Assembly: GCA_039805725.1 (NCBI GenBank)
Contig: JBDLTT010000040.1
Location: 19,616 to 83,615, forward strand
DNA: 64,000 nucleotides
Source: Fluviibacter sp039805725
GTDB lineage: Bacteria > Pseudomonadota > Gammaproteobacteria > Burkholderiales > Rhodocyclaceae
Reading direction: 5' to 3'
Shown here: positions 25,236-32,603 of the stretch, in pieces
Position numbering within the stretch: the first letter of the stretch is position 1
How the letters are laid out: each line of letters begins with the position of its first letter
Notes under the pieces: model-generated
Database searches by the model: none
What the model was told of the DNA's origin: nothing
What the model saw: only the letters and a program-made list of their open reading frames with translations
Program-made: the position numbers and the translations under genes

Positions 25236-27614
25236 TTAGGTTCTCAGGCTGGCACCAGCGGCCGTCAGCCGCTCAAGCAACTGCGCCATGACAGCGTCAA
25301 CCCTCTGATCTTCAAGGGTTCCTTGAGTATCCTGCAAGGTAAAGCGGAAGGCAAGGCCTTTTGACCCGTCAGGCACCCCTTTGCCTTGATATTGGTCAAA
25401 CAAGTCGACAGCGCGCAGCACAACGGGGGCGCCTTGCCAAAGACAATTTATAAGTTGCTGCACCGGTACGGCGGCATCGACCACTACGGCCAGGTCGCGC
25501 AGGACCACCGGGAAAGATGACACCGGGATATAAGTCGGCACCCTGCTTGGGGTCAGGACATCCATATCCAACTCGAAGAGGATCGGCGCAGATTCCAGCT
25601 CATACTGCTGGACCCAGCGTGGGTGCAGCTCGCCCAACCAGCCAGCCGGATGACCATCGCGCAGGACACGGGCCGAACGACCGGGGTGAAACGCCGGATG
25701 TGCGGTCGCTTCGAAGGCAAGACGGCCAACTGTGTTGAGCGCTTCAACATCGGCTTTCACGTCGAAGAAATCGACAGCGCGGTGTTTCACGCCCCACTGC
25801 TCCGGAATAACGCTGCCCCAACTCAGCCCACCCAAGCGTAGGGTCTGGCGATAGCCCTCGACTTGGCCGGGTGCCTGACGGGTGGCACGTTCAAACACGC
25901 GACCCGTTTCAAAAATCTGCAGGCGCGGCTGACGGCGACGTTGATTGTGGATCAGCGTGTTGATCAGTCCACCGATCAATGTCGAACGCATCACCGATAA
26001 ATGGCTGGCGATGGGATTTGCCAGTTCGACCGGCGTGGCGTTGGCGGCGAAATCCTTTTCCCAGGATTCGGGCGTAAACGCGAGGTTAATCACTTCCTGA
26101 TAGCCGCGCTCCACTAGGGTCTCGCGCAGTGCGTGCACGGGGCGTTGCGTCTCGGTCTGTGCCTGCATGGCCATGGGACCGACCGGTGGCCTGGCCGGGA
26201 CATGATCGTAACCGATGACGCGGGCGACTTCTTCGATGAGGTCTTCCTCAATCTCGAGATCATGACGCCAACTTGGCGGCATGATCACCACGCCCCCATC
26301 GACCACTTTAGGTTGGAAACCCAAGCGCTCGAAGATGGCTTTAATGTCGGCATCACTCGGGGCGATACCAAGCACCTTGCGAATACGATCAAAACGGGCC
26401 GTCACCGGTTTGCGTTCGGGTAACGCCGTCACCTGGTCAACGACCGGGCCGGCGTCGCCGCCGCAAATATCAAGAATCAGCTGGGTGATGCGCTCAACCC
26501 CGATGACCGTATCGGCAAAATCGACGCCGCGCTCGAAACGGTGACCGGCATCGGTATTTAACGTCAGCCAGCGGCTTCGTCCCTGTATGGCCGATGGCAA
26601 CCAGTAAGCGGCCTCGATAAACACATCGGTAGTGCTATCGGCACAGGCGGTGCGTTCACCGCCCATGATGCCGGCAAGACCTATAGCGCCATCAGCATCG
26701 GCGATCACGCCATAGCGTGGATCCAGTGTCACTTCGTTGCCACCCAGCAGGGTAAGCTTTTCTTCCGGTTTAGCCCAACGGACGGTGAGACCATGCTTCA
26801 CGCTGTTCAAATCAAAGACATGATTCGGACGATTGAGCTCCAGCATGACGTAGTTGGAGATATCAACCAAGGCACTGATCGAACGCAGACCGCAACGCTC
26901 CAGGGCCTGGGTCATCCAGGCCGGTGTTTTGGCCCTGGCGTTCACGCCTTTGATGACGCGACCCGTGAAGCGACCACACAAATCTTCTGCTTCAATGCTG
27001 ACCGACAGCGTTTGCTGATGCTTGGGTGCTACGGGTTTGATCTCAGGTATCGTCACCGGCGTATTGGTGAGCGCGGCAACTTCGCGTGCCAGACCAAGCA
27101 GGCCCAGGCAGTCCGGGCGATTGGGCGTGAGCTTGAGCTCAATGCAGATATCGTCGAGACCCAAAAATTCGCGCAGCGATGTGCCGGGTTTGGCATCTGC
27201 AGCCAGAATCATCAAGCCATCGCTTTCCTTCGCCATACCGAGTTCGACGGCAGCGCAGAGCATACCGGCCGACGGCACGCCACGGACTTTGGCGTCTTTA
27301 ATCTTAAAATCACCGGGTAGTTCAGCTCCCGGCAATGCGCACGGTACTTTAAGGCCGGCGGCCACATTGCTCGCACCGCAAACGATCTGACGCGGGGCGC
27401 CCTCACCCACATCGACTTCACACACATTCAGCCGATCGGCATCCGGGTGTTTGGTGACCGACAGCACATGGCCAACAACCACGTTGTTGAACGGTGGGGC
27501 CACCGGGCCGCGCTCTTCCACTTCCAGACCAGCCATGGTCAAAAGTTCGGCCAGCGCTTCGGACGAGAGATCCGGATTGACGAATTGCCGCAGCCAGGAT
27601 TCCGAGAATTTCAT
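25236..27614 (-). CDS. pheT: phenylalanyl-tRNA synthetase beta subunit
   Basis: Partner of PheS in the alpha2-beta2 enzyme. The 792 residues are full length. The N-terminus begins MKFSESWLRQFVNPDLSSE, followed by an EMAP-like tRNA-binding domain (about 40-150), B3/B4 editing domain, B5 and a catalytic-like domain. The C-terminal ferredoxin-fold anticodon-binding domain starts around SSFPVVLRDLAVVVD. It begins 42 bases after the pheS stop. Confidence 0.98.
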   Translation of the reverse strand: MKFSESWLRQFVNPDLSSEALAELLTMAGLEVEERGPVAPPFNNVVVGHVLSVTKHPDADRLNVCEVDVGEGAPRQIVCGASNVAAGLKVPCALPGAELPGDFKIKDAKVRGVPSAGMLCAAVELGMAKESDGLMILAADAKPGTSLREFLGLDDICIELKLTPNRPDCLGLLGLAREVAALTNTPVTIPEIKPVAPKHQQTLSVSIEAEDLCGRFTGRVIKGVNARAKTPAWMTQALERCGLRSISALVDISNYVMLELNRPNHVFDLNSVKHGLTVRWAKPEEKLTLLGGNEVTLDPRYGVIADADGAIGLAGIMGGERTACADSTTDVFIEAAYWLPSAIQGRSRWLTLNTDAGHRFERGVDFADTVIGVERITQLILDICGGDAGPVVDQVTALPERKPVTARFDRIRKVLGIAPSDADIKAIFERLGFQPKVVDGGVVIMPPSWRHDLEIEEDLIEEVARVIGYDHVPARPPVGPMAMQAQTETQRPVHALRETLVERGYQEVINLAFTPESWEKDFAANATPVELANPIASHLSVMRSTLIGGLINTLIHNQRRRQPRLQIFETGRVFERATRQAPGQVEGYRQTLRLGGLSWGSVIPEQWGVKHRAVDFFDVKADVEALNTVGRLAFEATAHPAFHPGRSARVLRDGHPAGWLGELHPRWVQQYELESAPILFELDMDVLTPSRVPTYIPVSSFPVVLRDLAVVVDAAVPVQQLINCLWQGAPVVLRAVDLFDQYQGKGVPDGSKGLAFRFTLQDTQGTLEDQRVDAVMAQLLERLTAAGASLRT

Positions 27615-27656
27615 GCTTGAAGTCTTTCGCTAAAACTCGATGCAGTCATGCGCCAC

Positions 27657-28712
27657 TCAGGCAGCAAACTGATTCAGGAAACGAATATCGCCCTCAAAGA
27701 ACAGGCGCAAATCATTAATGCCATAACGCAACATGGTCAGGCGATCCGGGCCCATACCAAAGGCAAAGCCCACATAGCGCTCCGGGTCGATACCCGCTTC
27801 GACCAGCACGTTCGGGTGCACCATGCCGCAACCGGCGACTTCCAACCAACGCCCTTTGAGCGGCCCTTCGCCAAAGGCCACATCGATTTCGGCCGAGGGC
27901 TCGGTAAACGGAAAGAAGGAGGGACGAAAGCGCACTTCCAGTGCATCGGTTTCAAAGAACTGATGCAAGAAATCGATCATCACGCCCTTGAGGCCCGCAA
28001 AGGTGACATGCTCACCCACCCACAGGCCTTCGACCTGATGGAACATCGGCGAATGGGTGGCATCCGAGTCGACGCGATAGACACGCCCCGGCGCAATGAT
28101 GCGGATCTCAGGCATGCCTTCCTTGCCGCCATAGGTGGCGACATGGTTCTTCATATAGCGTGCCTGGATCGGGCTAGTGTGGGTGCGTAACAACACATCC
28201 GGTTGTACCTTGCCTTGGGCATCCTTCAGGTAGAAGGTGTCATGCATCGAACGTGCCGGATGATCGTCTGGTGTGTTGAGGGCGGTAAAGTTGAAATAAT
28301 CGGTTTCAATCTCGGGACCTTCGGCCACAGAGAAACCCATCGAGGCAAACAGACCCTCGATACGCTGTAAGCTGCGGGTCACCGGATGCAGACCACCACG
28401 CGAGACACCTCGTCCCGGCAAGGTGACGTCAAGTGCTTCCTCGGCCAGACGGGCAGCAAGCTGTTCTTCTTTCAGCGCATCGCGACGGGCATTAATCGCC
28501 GCTTCCATCTGCGCTTTGATCTTGTTGATCTTGCCGCCGGCTTCCTTGCGCGCTTCTACAGGCAGGTTCACGAGGCCTTTGAGCGCTTCAGTGACGATGC
28601 CGCTCTTGCCCAAATAACGCGCTTTGGTCACTTCCAGGGCGTCAGCGTCCTTAACGACGGCCAGCGCTTCCGACAGCTCGGACAAGAGGGCTTCAGAGTT
28701 TAGCGATGACAT
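27657..28712 (-). CDS. pheS: phenylalanyl-tRNA synthetase alpha subunit
   Basis: Catalytic subunit of about 351 residues from the ATG at 28712 (MSSLNSEALLSEL); a TTG two codons earlier is less likely. An N-terminal coiled coil precedes the class II catalytic core, with HPARSMHDTFYL, RTHTSPIQARYM (motif 2 region), FHQVEGL and the C-terminal motif 3 GFAFGMGPDRLTMLRYGI. A terminator separates it from rplT, and a long hairpin lies in its leader. Confidence 0.97.
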   Translation of the reverse strand: MSSLNSEALLSELSEALAVVKDADALEVTKARYLGKSGIVTEALKGLVNLPVEARKEAGGKINKIKAQMEAAINARRDALKEEQLAARLAEEALDVTLPGRGVSRGGLHPVTRSLQRIEGLFASMGFSVAEGPEIETDYFNFTALNTPDDHPARSMHDTFYLKDAQGKVQPDVLLRTHTSPIQARYMKNHVATYGGKEGMPEIRIIAPGRVYRVDSDATHSPMFHQVEGLWVGEHVTFAGLKGVMIDFLHQFFETDALEVRFRPSFFPFTEPSAEIDVAFGEGPLKGRWLEVAGCGMVHPNVLVEAGIDPERYVGFAFGMGPDRLTMLRYGINDLRLFFEGDIRFLNQFAA

Positions 28713-28740
28713 AGTCAACCTCAGATAAATGCTTGCAGAA

Positions 28741-28786
28741 CATCGGCAAAAGGCAGTCTTCTATCCGCTACTGCACTTTGCCGATG
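28741..28786 (-). promoter_or_regulatory. long imperfect palindrome in the pheS leader
   Basis: CATCGGCAAA (28741-28750) pairs with TTTGCCGATG (28777-28786), and an inner GCAGT (28753-28757) with ACTGC (28770-28774). No T-run follows toward pheS, so it is not a simple terminator. It lies about 29-74 bases before the pheS ATG and may be a regulatory leader hairpin or an operator. Confidence 0.5.
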
Positions 28787-28791
28787 ATCCG

Positions 28792-28821
28792 AAAAAAAAG
28801 GAGGCTTGCCGCCTCCTTTTT
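28792..28821 (-). terminator. terminator of the infC-rpmI-rplT transcript
   Basis: The 11-bp stem AAAAAGGAGGC/GCCTCCTTTTT (28795-28805 with 28811-28821) encloses a 5-base loop. On the minus strand it is followed by eight Ts. It separates rplT from pheS. Confidence 0.85.
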
Positions 28822-28858
28822 CGGATCGCTCTGCGATTTTTTTCGAATCGCCCTGCGA

Positions 28859-29218
28859 TTACAGGCCGAGGCTTGCCTTGGCTTGGGTTGCCAGTTGGGC
28901 AAATGCCGGCTTGTCGAACACAGCCAGGTCAGCCAGAACCTTACGATCGACTTCGATCGACGCTTTCTTCAGACCGTTCATGAAACGGCTATAGGTCAGA
29001 CCCAGTTCACGCGAAGCAGCGTTGATACGTGCAATCCACAGCGTGCGGAATTGACGCTTGCGTTGACGACGGTCACGGTACTGATACTGACCGGCCTTCA
29101 TCACCGCCTGCTTGGCGATACGGTAGACGTTCTTACGACGGCCGCGGTAACCCTTGGCAAGTTTCAGAACTTTCTGGTGGCGCGCGCGCGCCGTTACACC
29201 ACGTTTAACGCGAGGCAT
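28859..29218 (-). CDS. rplT: 50S ribosomal protein L20
   Basis: 119 residues, full length, very basic; starts MPRVKRGVTARARHQKVLK and contains the conserved NAASRELGLTYSRFMNGLK region. L20 assembles early on 23S rRNA and in E. coli represses translation of rpmI-rplT. It lies 12 bases after rpmI. Confidence 0.99.
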   Translation of the reverse strand: MPRVKRGVTARARHQKVLKLAKGYRGRRKNVYRIAKQAVMKAGQYQYRDRRQRKRQFRTLWIARINAASRELGLTYSRFMNGLKKASIEVDRKVLADLAVFDKPAFAQLATQAKASLGL

Positions 29219-29230
29219 AGTCTATTCTCC

Positions 29231-29428
29231 TTAAGCGTAGGGCAGCATGGCTCGGACCGATGCAACATCCGAGGCGTTAACGGTTTCCGGACCGCGCAGT
29301 TGGCGCTTAACCTTGGTGGTCTTCTTGGTCAGGATATGGCGCTTAAATGCGTGGCCGCGCTTAATGCTGCCGCTGCCACGAACGCGGAAACGCTTGGCTG
29401 CGCCGCTCTTCGTCTTCATCTTGGGCAT
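29231..29428 (-). CDS. rpmI: 50S ribosomal protein L35
   Basis: 65 residues, full length: starts MPKMKTKSGAAKRFRVRGSG and contains the conserved RGHAFKRHILTKKTTKVKRQ. The ribosome binding site AAAGGAG is strong. Order infC-rpmI-rplT is universal. Confidence 0.99.
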   Translation of the reverse strand: MPKMKTKSGAAKRFRVRGSGSIKRGHAFKRHILTKKTTKVKRQLRGPETVNASDVASVRAMLPYA

Positions 29429-29460
29429 TTAGATGCTCCTTTATGTCATGTCATCAGGTG

Positions 29461-29523
29461 GTTTCCGACGGAAACTCTTGTTAACCCGATGCCACTTGTA
29501 GTGACCCGGTTGTTTGCACAACC
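29461..29523 (-). promoter_or_regulatory. structured infC-rpmI intergenic leader, candidate L20-binding operator
   Basis: Two perfect hairpins lie in the 128-base gap: GTTTCC-GAC-GGAAAC (29461-29475) and GGTTGT-TTGC-ACAACC (29508-29523). In E. coli, L20 represses rpmI through leader RNA resembling its rRNA site. Equivalence here is inference from position and structure. Confidence 0.4.
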
Positions 29524-29556
29524 CGATCAATCCTGCTGAAAACCGCTACTGCTCAG

Positions 29557-30132
29557 TTAAGCCGCAGCCGTTTCCGTCTGTTCGTCTTTCACCTTCGGTT
29601 TAGCGCCTGCCGGGGCCTTCTTGACCGGGGCAATCACCATCACCATCTGGCGACCTTCCATCTTCGGCATCTGCTCAACAGCGCCGATTTCCTCTAGATC
29701 CGCTTTCACACGTTCTAGCTGACGCATCCCGAACTCCTGATGCGACATTTCTCGACCCCGGAAACGCAGGGTCACTTTGACCTTGTCTCCCTCGCCCAAG
29801 AAACGCACCATGTTGCGCATCTTGATCTGGTAATCGTTTTCGTCGGTACCGGGACGCAGCTTGACTTCCTTGACCTGAACCTGCTTCTGCTTCAGCTTGG
29901 CTTCATGCTGGCGCTTGGCTTCCTGGTATTTGAACTTGCCGAAATCCATGATTCGGCAGACCGGCGGTTCAGCCGTCGGCGCAATTTCAACCAGATCCAG
30001 TTCGGCTTCTTCAGCCTGCGCGAGCGCATCGCGAATGGAAACCACACCCAGCTGTTCGCCTTCGGGGCCGAGCAGGCGTACCTGCGGCGCAGTGATTTCC
30101 TCATTGAGGCGGTTCGACTTCGGAAGAGCTAT
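29557..30132 (-). CDS. infC: translation initiation factor IF-3 (AUA start codon)
   Basis: 191 residues when started at the ATA at 30132, which has AAGGAG about nine bases upstream. The conserved N-terminal domain (SNRLNEEITAPQVRLLGPEG) lies upstream of the first conventional start (GTG 30045), so a GTG start would delete it. In E. coli a rare AUU start lets IF-3 autoregulate its own translation; AUA here suggests the same. The C-terminal domain contains FKYQEAKRQHEAKLKQKQ and VTLRFRGREMSHQEFG. It lies 38 bases after thrS. Confidence 0.93.
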   Translation of the reverse strand: MALPKSNRLNEEITAPQVRLLGPEGEQLGVVSIRDALAQAEEAELDLVEIAPTAEPPVCRIMDFGKFKYQEAKRQHEAKLKQKQVQVKEVKLRPGTDENDYQIKMRNMVRFLGEGDKVKVTLRFRGREMSHQEFGMRQLERVKADLEEIGAVEQMPKMEGRQMVMVIAPVKKAPAGAKPKVKDEQTETAAA

Positions 30133-30170
30133 GACCTGTACTCCTTGATTCAGTAAAAAACGAACCGCGC

Positions 30171-32078
30171 TTACCGGTAGGCAGCAACGTCTGCTTTCAG
30201 ACGTTGGATCAGGTCTGCGACAGGCATTTGCCCCAGATCCTGACCCCCACGGGTACGCACGGCCACGAGACCGGCTTCTTTTTCCTTGTCGCCAACGACA
30301 AGTTGGTAAGGTAGCCGGTTAACGCTATGTTCCCGAATTTTATAGGTAATTTTCTCATTACGCAAATCGGCCTCGGCTCGGAAACCGGCCGCGTGTAGCT
30401 GACTTACCACAGCCTGGGCGTAATCAGCCTGTTTTTCCGAGATGTTGAGCACCACAGCCTGTACCGGCGACAGCCAAGTGGGCAGCGCACCCGAGTGGTT
30501 TTCGATCAGAATCCCGATAAAACGCTCCAGCGAGCCCAGAATGGCCCGGTGCAGCATCACCGGCACCTTACGGCTGTTGTCTTCGGCGACATATTCAGCG
30601 CCCAGGCGTCCCGGCATCGAAAAATCGACCTGCATGGTGCCACACTGCCAGGAACGGCCAATGGCGTCTTTAATATGAAATTCGATCTTCGGACCGTAAA
30701 AAGCACCCTCGCCCGGCAACTCCGTCCACTCCAGGCCAGAAGCCCGTAGACCGGCGCGCAGTGCCTCTTCGGCTTTGTCCCAGATCTCGTCGGAACCGAC
30801 GCGGCCTTCCGGACGCAGTGCCAGTTTGACGGCGACATCGTTAAAGCCGAAATCGGCGTATACCTGTTTGACCAGCGCATTGAAGGCCGTGACTTCGGCT
30901 TCGATCTGGTCTTCGGTACAGAACACGTGGCCATCATCCTGGACGAAACCGCGCACCCGCATCAAGCCATGTAACGCGCCCGACGACTCATTGCGGTGAC
31001 AGGAACCGAATTCACCATATCGCAGCGGCAGATCACGATAGGAGCGCAGACCCGCGTTGTACACCTGCACGTGGCCCGGACAATTCATCGGCTTCAGCGC
31101 ATAGAGGCGCTTTTCCGACTCGGTCGTGAACATATTCTCGTGGTAATGGTCCCAGTGGCCGGATTTTTCCCACAGGGAACGATCCAGAATCTGCGGGCAG
31201 CGCACTTCCTGATAACCATTATCGCGGTACACGCGACGCATGTACTGCTCGACTTCCTGCCAGACCGCCCAGCCCTTCGGGTGCCAGAACACCAGGCCCG
31301 GCGCTTCGTCCTGCATATGGAAGAGGTCGAGTGCACGACCCAGACGACGGTGATCACGTTTCTCGGCTTCTTCCAGCATGTGCAGGTAGCCATCGAGGTC
31401 TTCTTTCTTGGCCCAGGCCGTGCCATAGACACGCTGCAACTGCTCGTTCTTGGGGTCCCCACGCCAGTAGGCGCCCGCGATCTTCATCAACTTGAAGTGC
31501 TTGAGCTTGCCGGTCGATGGCACGTGCGGTCCACGGCAGAGGTCGATGAAATCGCCTTCGCGATAGAGTGACACTTCCTGATCCTGCGGAATGGCCGCGA
31601 TCAGCTCGGCCTTGTAGCGCTCGCCCTGCCCCTCAAAGAACTTGACGGCGTCATCACGCGACCAGACTTCTCGGGTGACGGGGATATCTTTCTTGGCCAG
31701 TTCGGCCATACGCTTTTCAATCGCGGTCAGGTCTTCCGGCGTAAACGGTCTTGAATACGCGAAGTCGTAATAAAAGCCATTGTCGACTGTCGGACCAATG
31801 GTGACCTGCGCTTCCGGATACAGCTCCTTCACGGCATAAGCCAGCAAGTGCGCTGTCGAGTGGCGGATCAGCTCCAGCCCTTCCGGATCTTTGTCGGTGA
31901 TGATGGCGAGCGGCGAATCCGTTTCGATCACGTAGCTGGCATCGACCAGCTTATCGTCGATGCGACCGCCAAGAGCGGCACGGGCCAGGCCGGCGCCAAT
32001 ACTGGCAGCGACATCCAGCACGGTGACCGGCTGAGGATAGTCGCGCTGGGAACCATCAGGAAGCGTAATAACGGGCAT
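30171..32078 (-). CDS. thrS: threonyl-tRNA synthetase
   Basis: 635 residues, full length. Domains in order: TGS (about 1-62), editing domain with the HSTAHLLAYAVKELYP metal-site motif, class II catalytic core with the zinc Cys in MNCPGHVQVY and motif 2 in EFGSCHRNESSGALHGLMRV, and the C-terminal anticodon-binding domain. It precedes infC, as in E. coli. A hairpin lies in its leader, after tRNA-Val. Confidence 0.98.
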   Translation of the reverse strand: MPVITLPDGSQRDYPQPVTVLDVAASIGAGLARAALGGRIDDKLVDASYVIETDSPLAIITDKDPEGLELIRHSTAHLLAYAVKELYPEAQVTIGPTVDNGFYYDFAYSRPFTPEDLTAIEKRMAELAKKDIPVTREVWSRDDAVKFFEGQGERYKAELIAAIPQDQEVSLYREGDFIDLCRGPHVPSTGKLKHFKLMKIAGAYWRGDPKNEQLQRVYGTAWAKKEDLDGYLHMLEEAEKRDHRRLGRALDLFHMQDEAPGLVFWHPKGWAVWQEVEQYMRRVYRDNGYQEVRCPQILDRSLWEKSGHWDHYHENMFTTESEKRLYALKPMNCPGHVQVYNAGLRSYRDLPLRYGEFGSCHRNESSGALHGLMRVRGFVQDDGHVFCTEDQIEAEVTAFNALVKQVYADFGFNDVAVKLALRPEGRVGSDEIWDKAEEALRAGLRASGLEWTELPGEGAFYGPKIEFHIKDAIGRSWQCGTMQVDFSMPGRLGAEYVAEDNSRKVPVMLHRAILGSLERFIGILIENHSGALPTWLSPVQAVVLNISEKQADYAQAVVSQLHAAGFRAEADLRNEKITYKIREHSVNRLPYQLVVGDKEKEAGLVAVRTRGGQDLGQMPVADLIQRLKADVAAYR

Positions 32079-32110
32079 CTTGAGCTCGCATTTGGTTAAA
32101 ACAAACGCAA

Positions 32111-32172
32111 AAGCCAGAGCAGGTGGCCGGGGTCGCGATGATTGCGATAGTCGGCGAATCTGACTCTGGCTT
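32111..32172 (-). promoter_or_regulatory. long-range hairpin between tRNA-Val and thrS
   Basis: AAGCCAGAG (32111-32119) pairs with CTCTGGCTT (32164-32172) around a 44-base internal region that can fold further (CGCGAT and ATTGCG elements). On the minus strand the 3' arm ends in TTTTGCGTTTG, a poor T-tract. It could be a weak terminator after tRNA-Val or a thrS leader structure. Confidence 0.45.
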
Positions 32173-32187
32173 GAGGGCTGAATTCGT

Positions 32188-32264
32188 TGGTAGGCGCGAT
32201 TGGACTCGAACCAACGACCCCCACCATGTCAAGGTGGTGCTCTAACCAGCTGAGCTACGCGCCT
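32188..32264 (-). tRNA. tRNA-Val (anticodon GAC)
   Basis: 77 bases with encoded CCA. Acceptor stem AGGCGCG/CGCGCCT, anticodon stem CCACC/GGTGG with loop TTGACAT (anticodon GAC), and T-arm with GTTCGAGTC. It lies just upstream of thrS on the same strand. Confidence 0.97.
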
Positions 32265-32321
32265 ACTGCAGAGGCGAGATTTTAACCAAAGAGTTGCTGC
32301 TTTGCAACCTGGCGCATCGAA

Positions 32322-32603
32322 TCAGCGTAGTAGCCACCATTTGCCGAGCCCCAGAGCCAACCAGAGCGAAAGCAGCGCAAAAAACAGCAAAATTTCGCGG
32401 GCTGCAAAGCCACCTCCTGGCCAGAGCTTGCCGATCAGACTGCGGGGCGGCTGCAGAATCGTGTCAAACAAGCGCAGTACGGCGTTGCCTTTGCCTGCCT
32501 GGCCGGCCAATAGCGCGAGCAGCGCCCGGCCAACGACAATCCAGACGATCAACTCAATGACCGCACGTAATGCTACCAGGGCAAAGAGCACTCCCGAGGT
32601 CAT
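32322..32603 (-). CDS. small membrane protein, YggT-like in outline
   Basis: 93 residues with two hydrophobic stretches (about 5-33 and 68-92) joined by an amphipathic segment, LRLFDTILQPPRSLIGKLWP, which resembles the loop of YggT-type proteins. The ATG overlaps the symporter stop by four bases (ATGA), so it is probably made with the symporter and could be an accessory subunit. Family assignment is tentative. Confidence 0.6.
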   Translation of the reverse strand: MTSGVLFALVALRAVIELIVWIVVGRALLALLAGQAGKGNAVLRLFDTILQPPRSLIGKLWPGGGFAAREILLFFALLSLWLALGLGKWWLLR

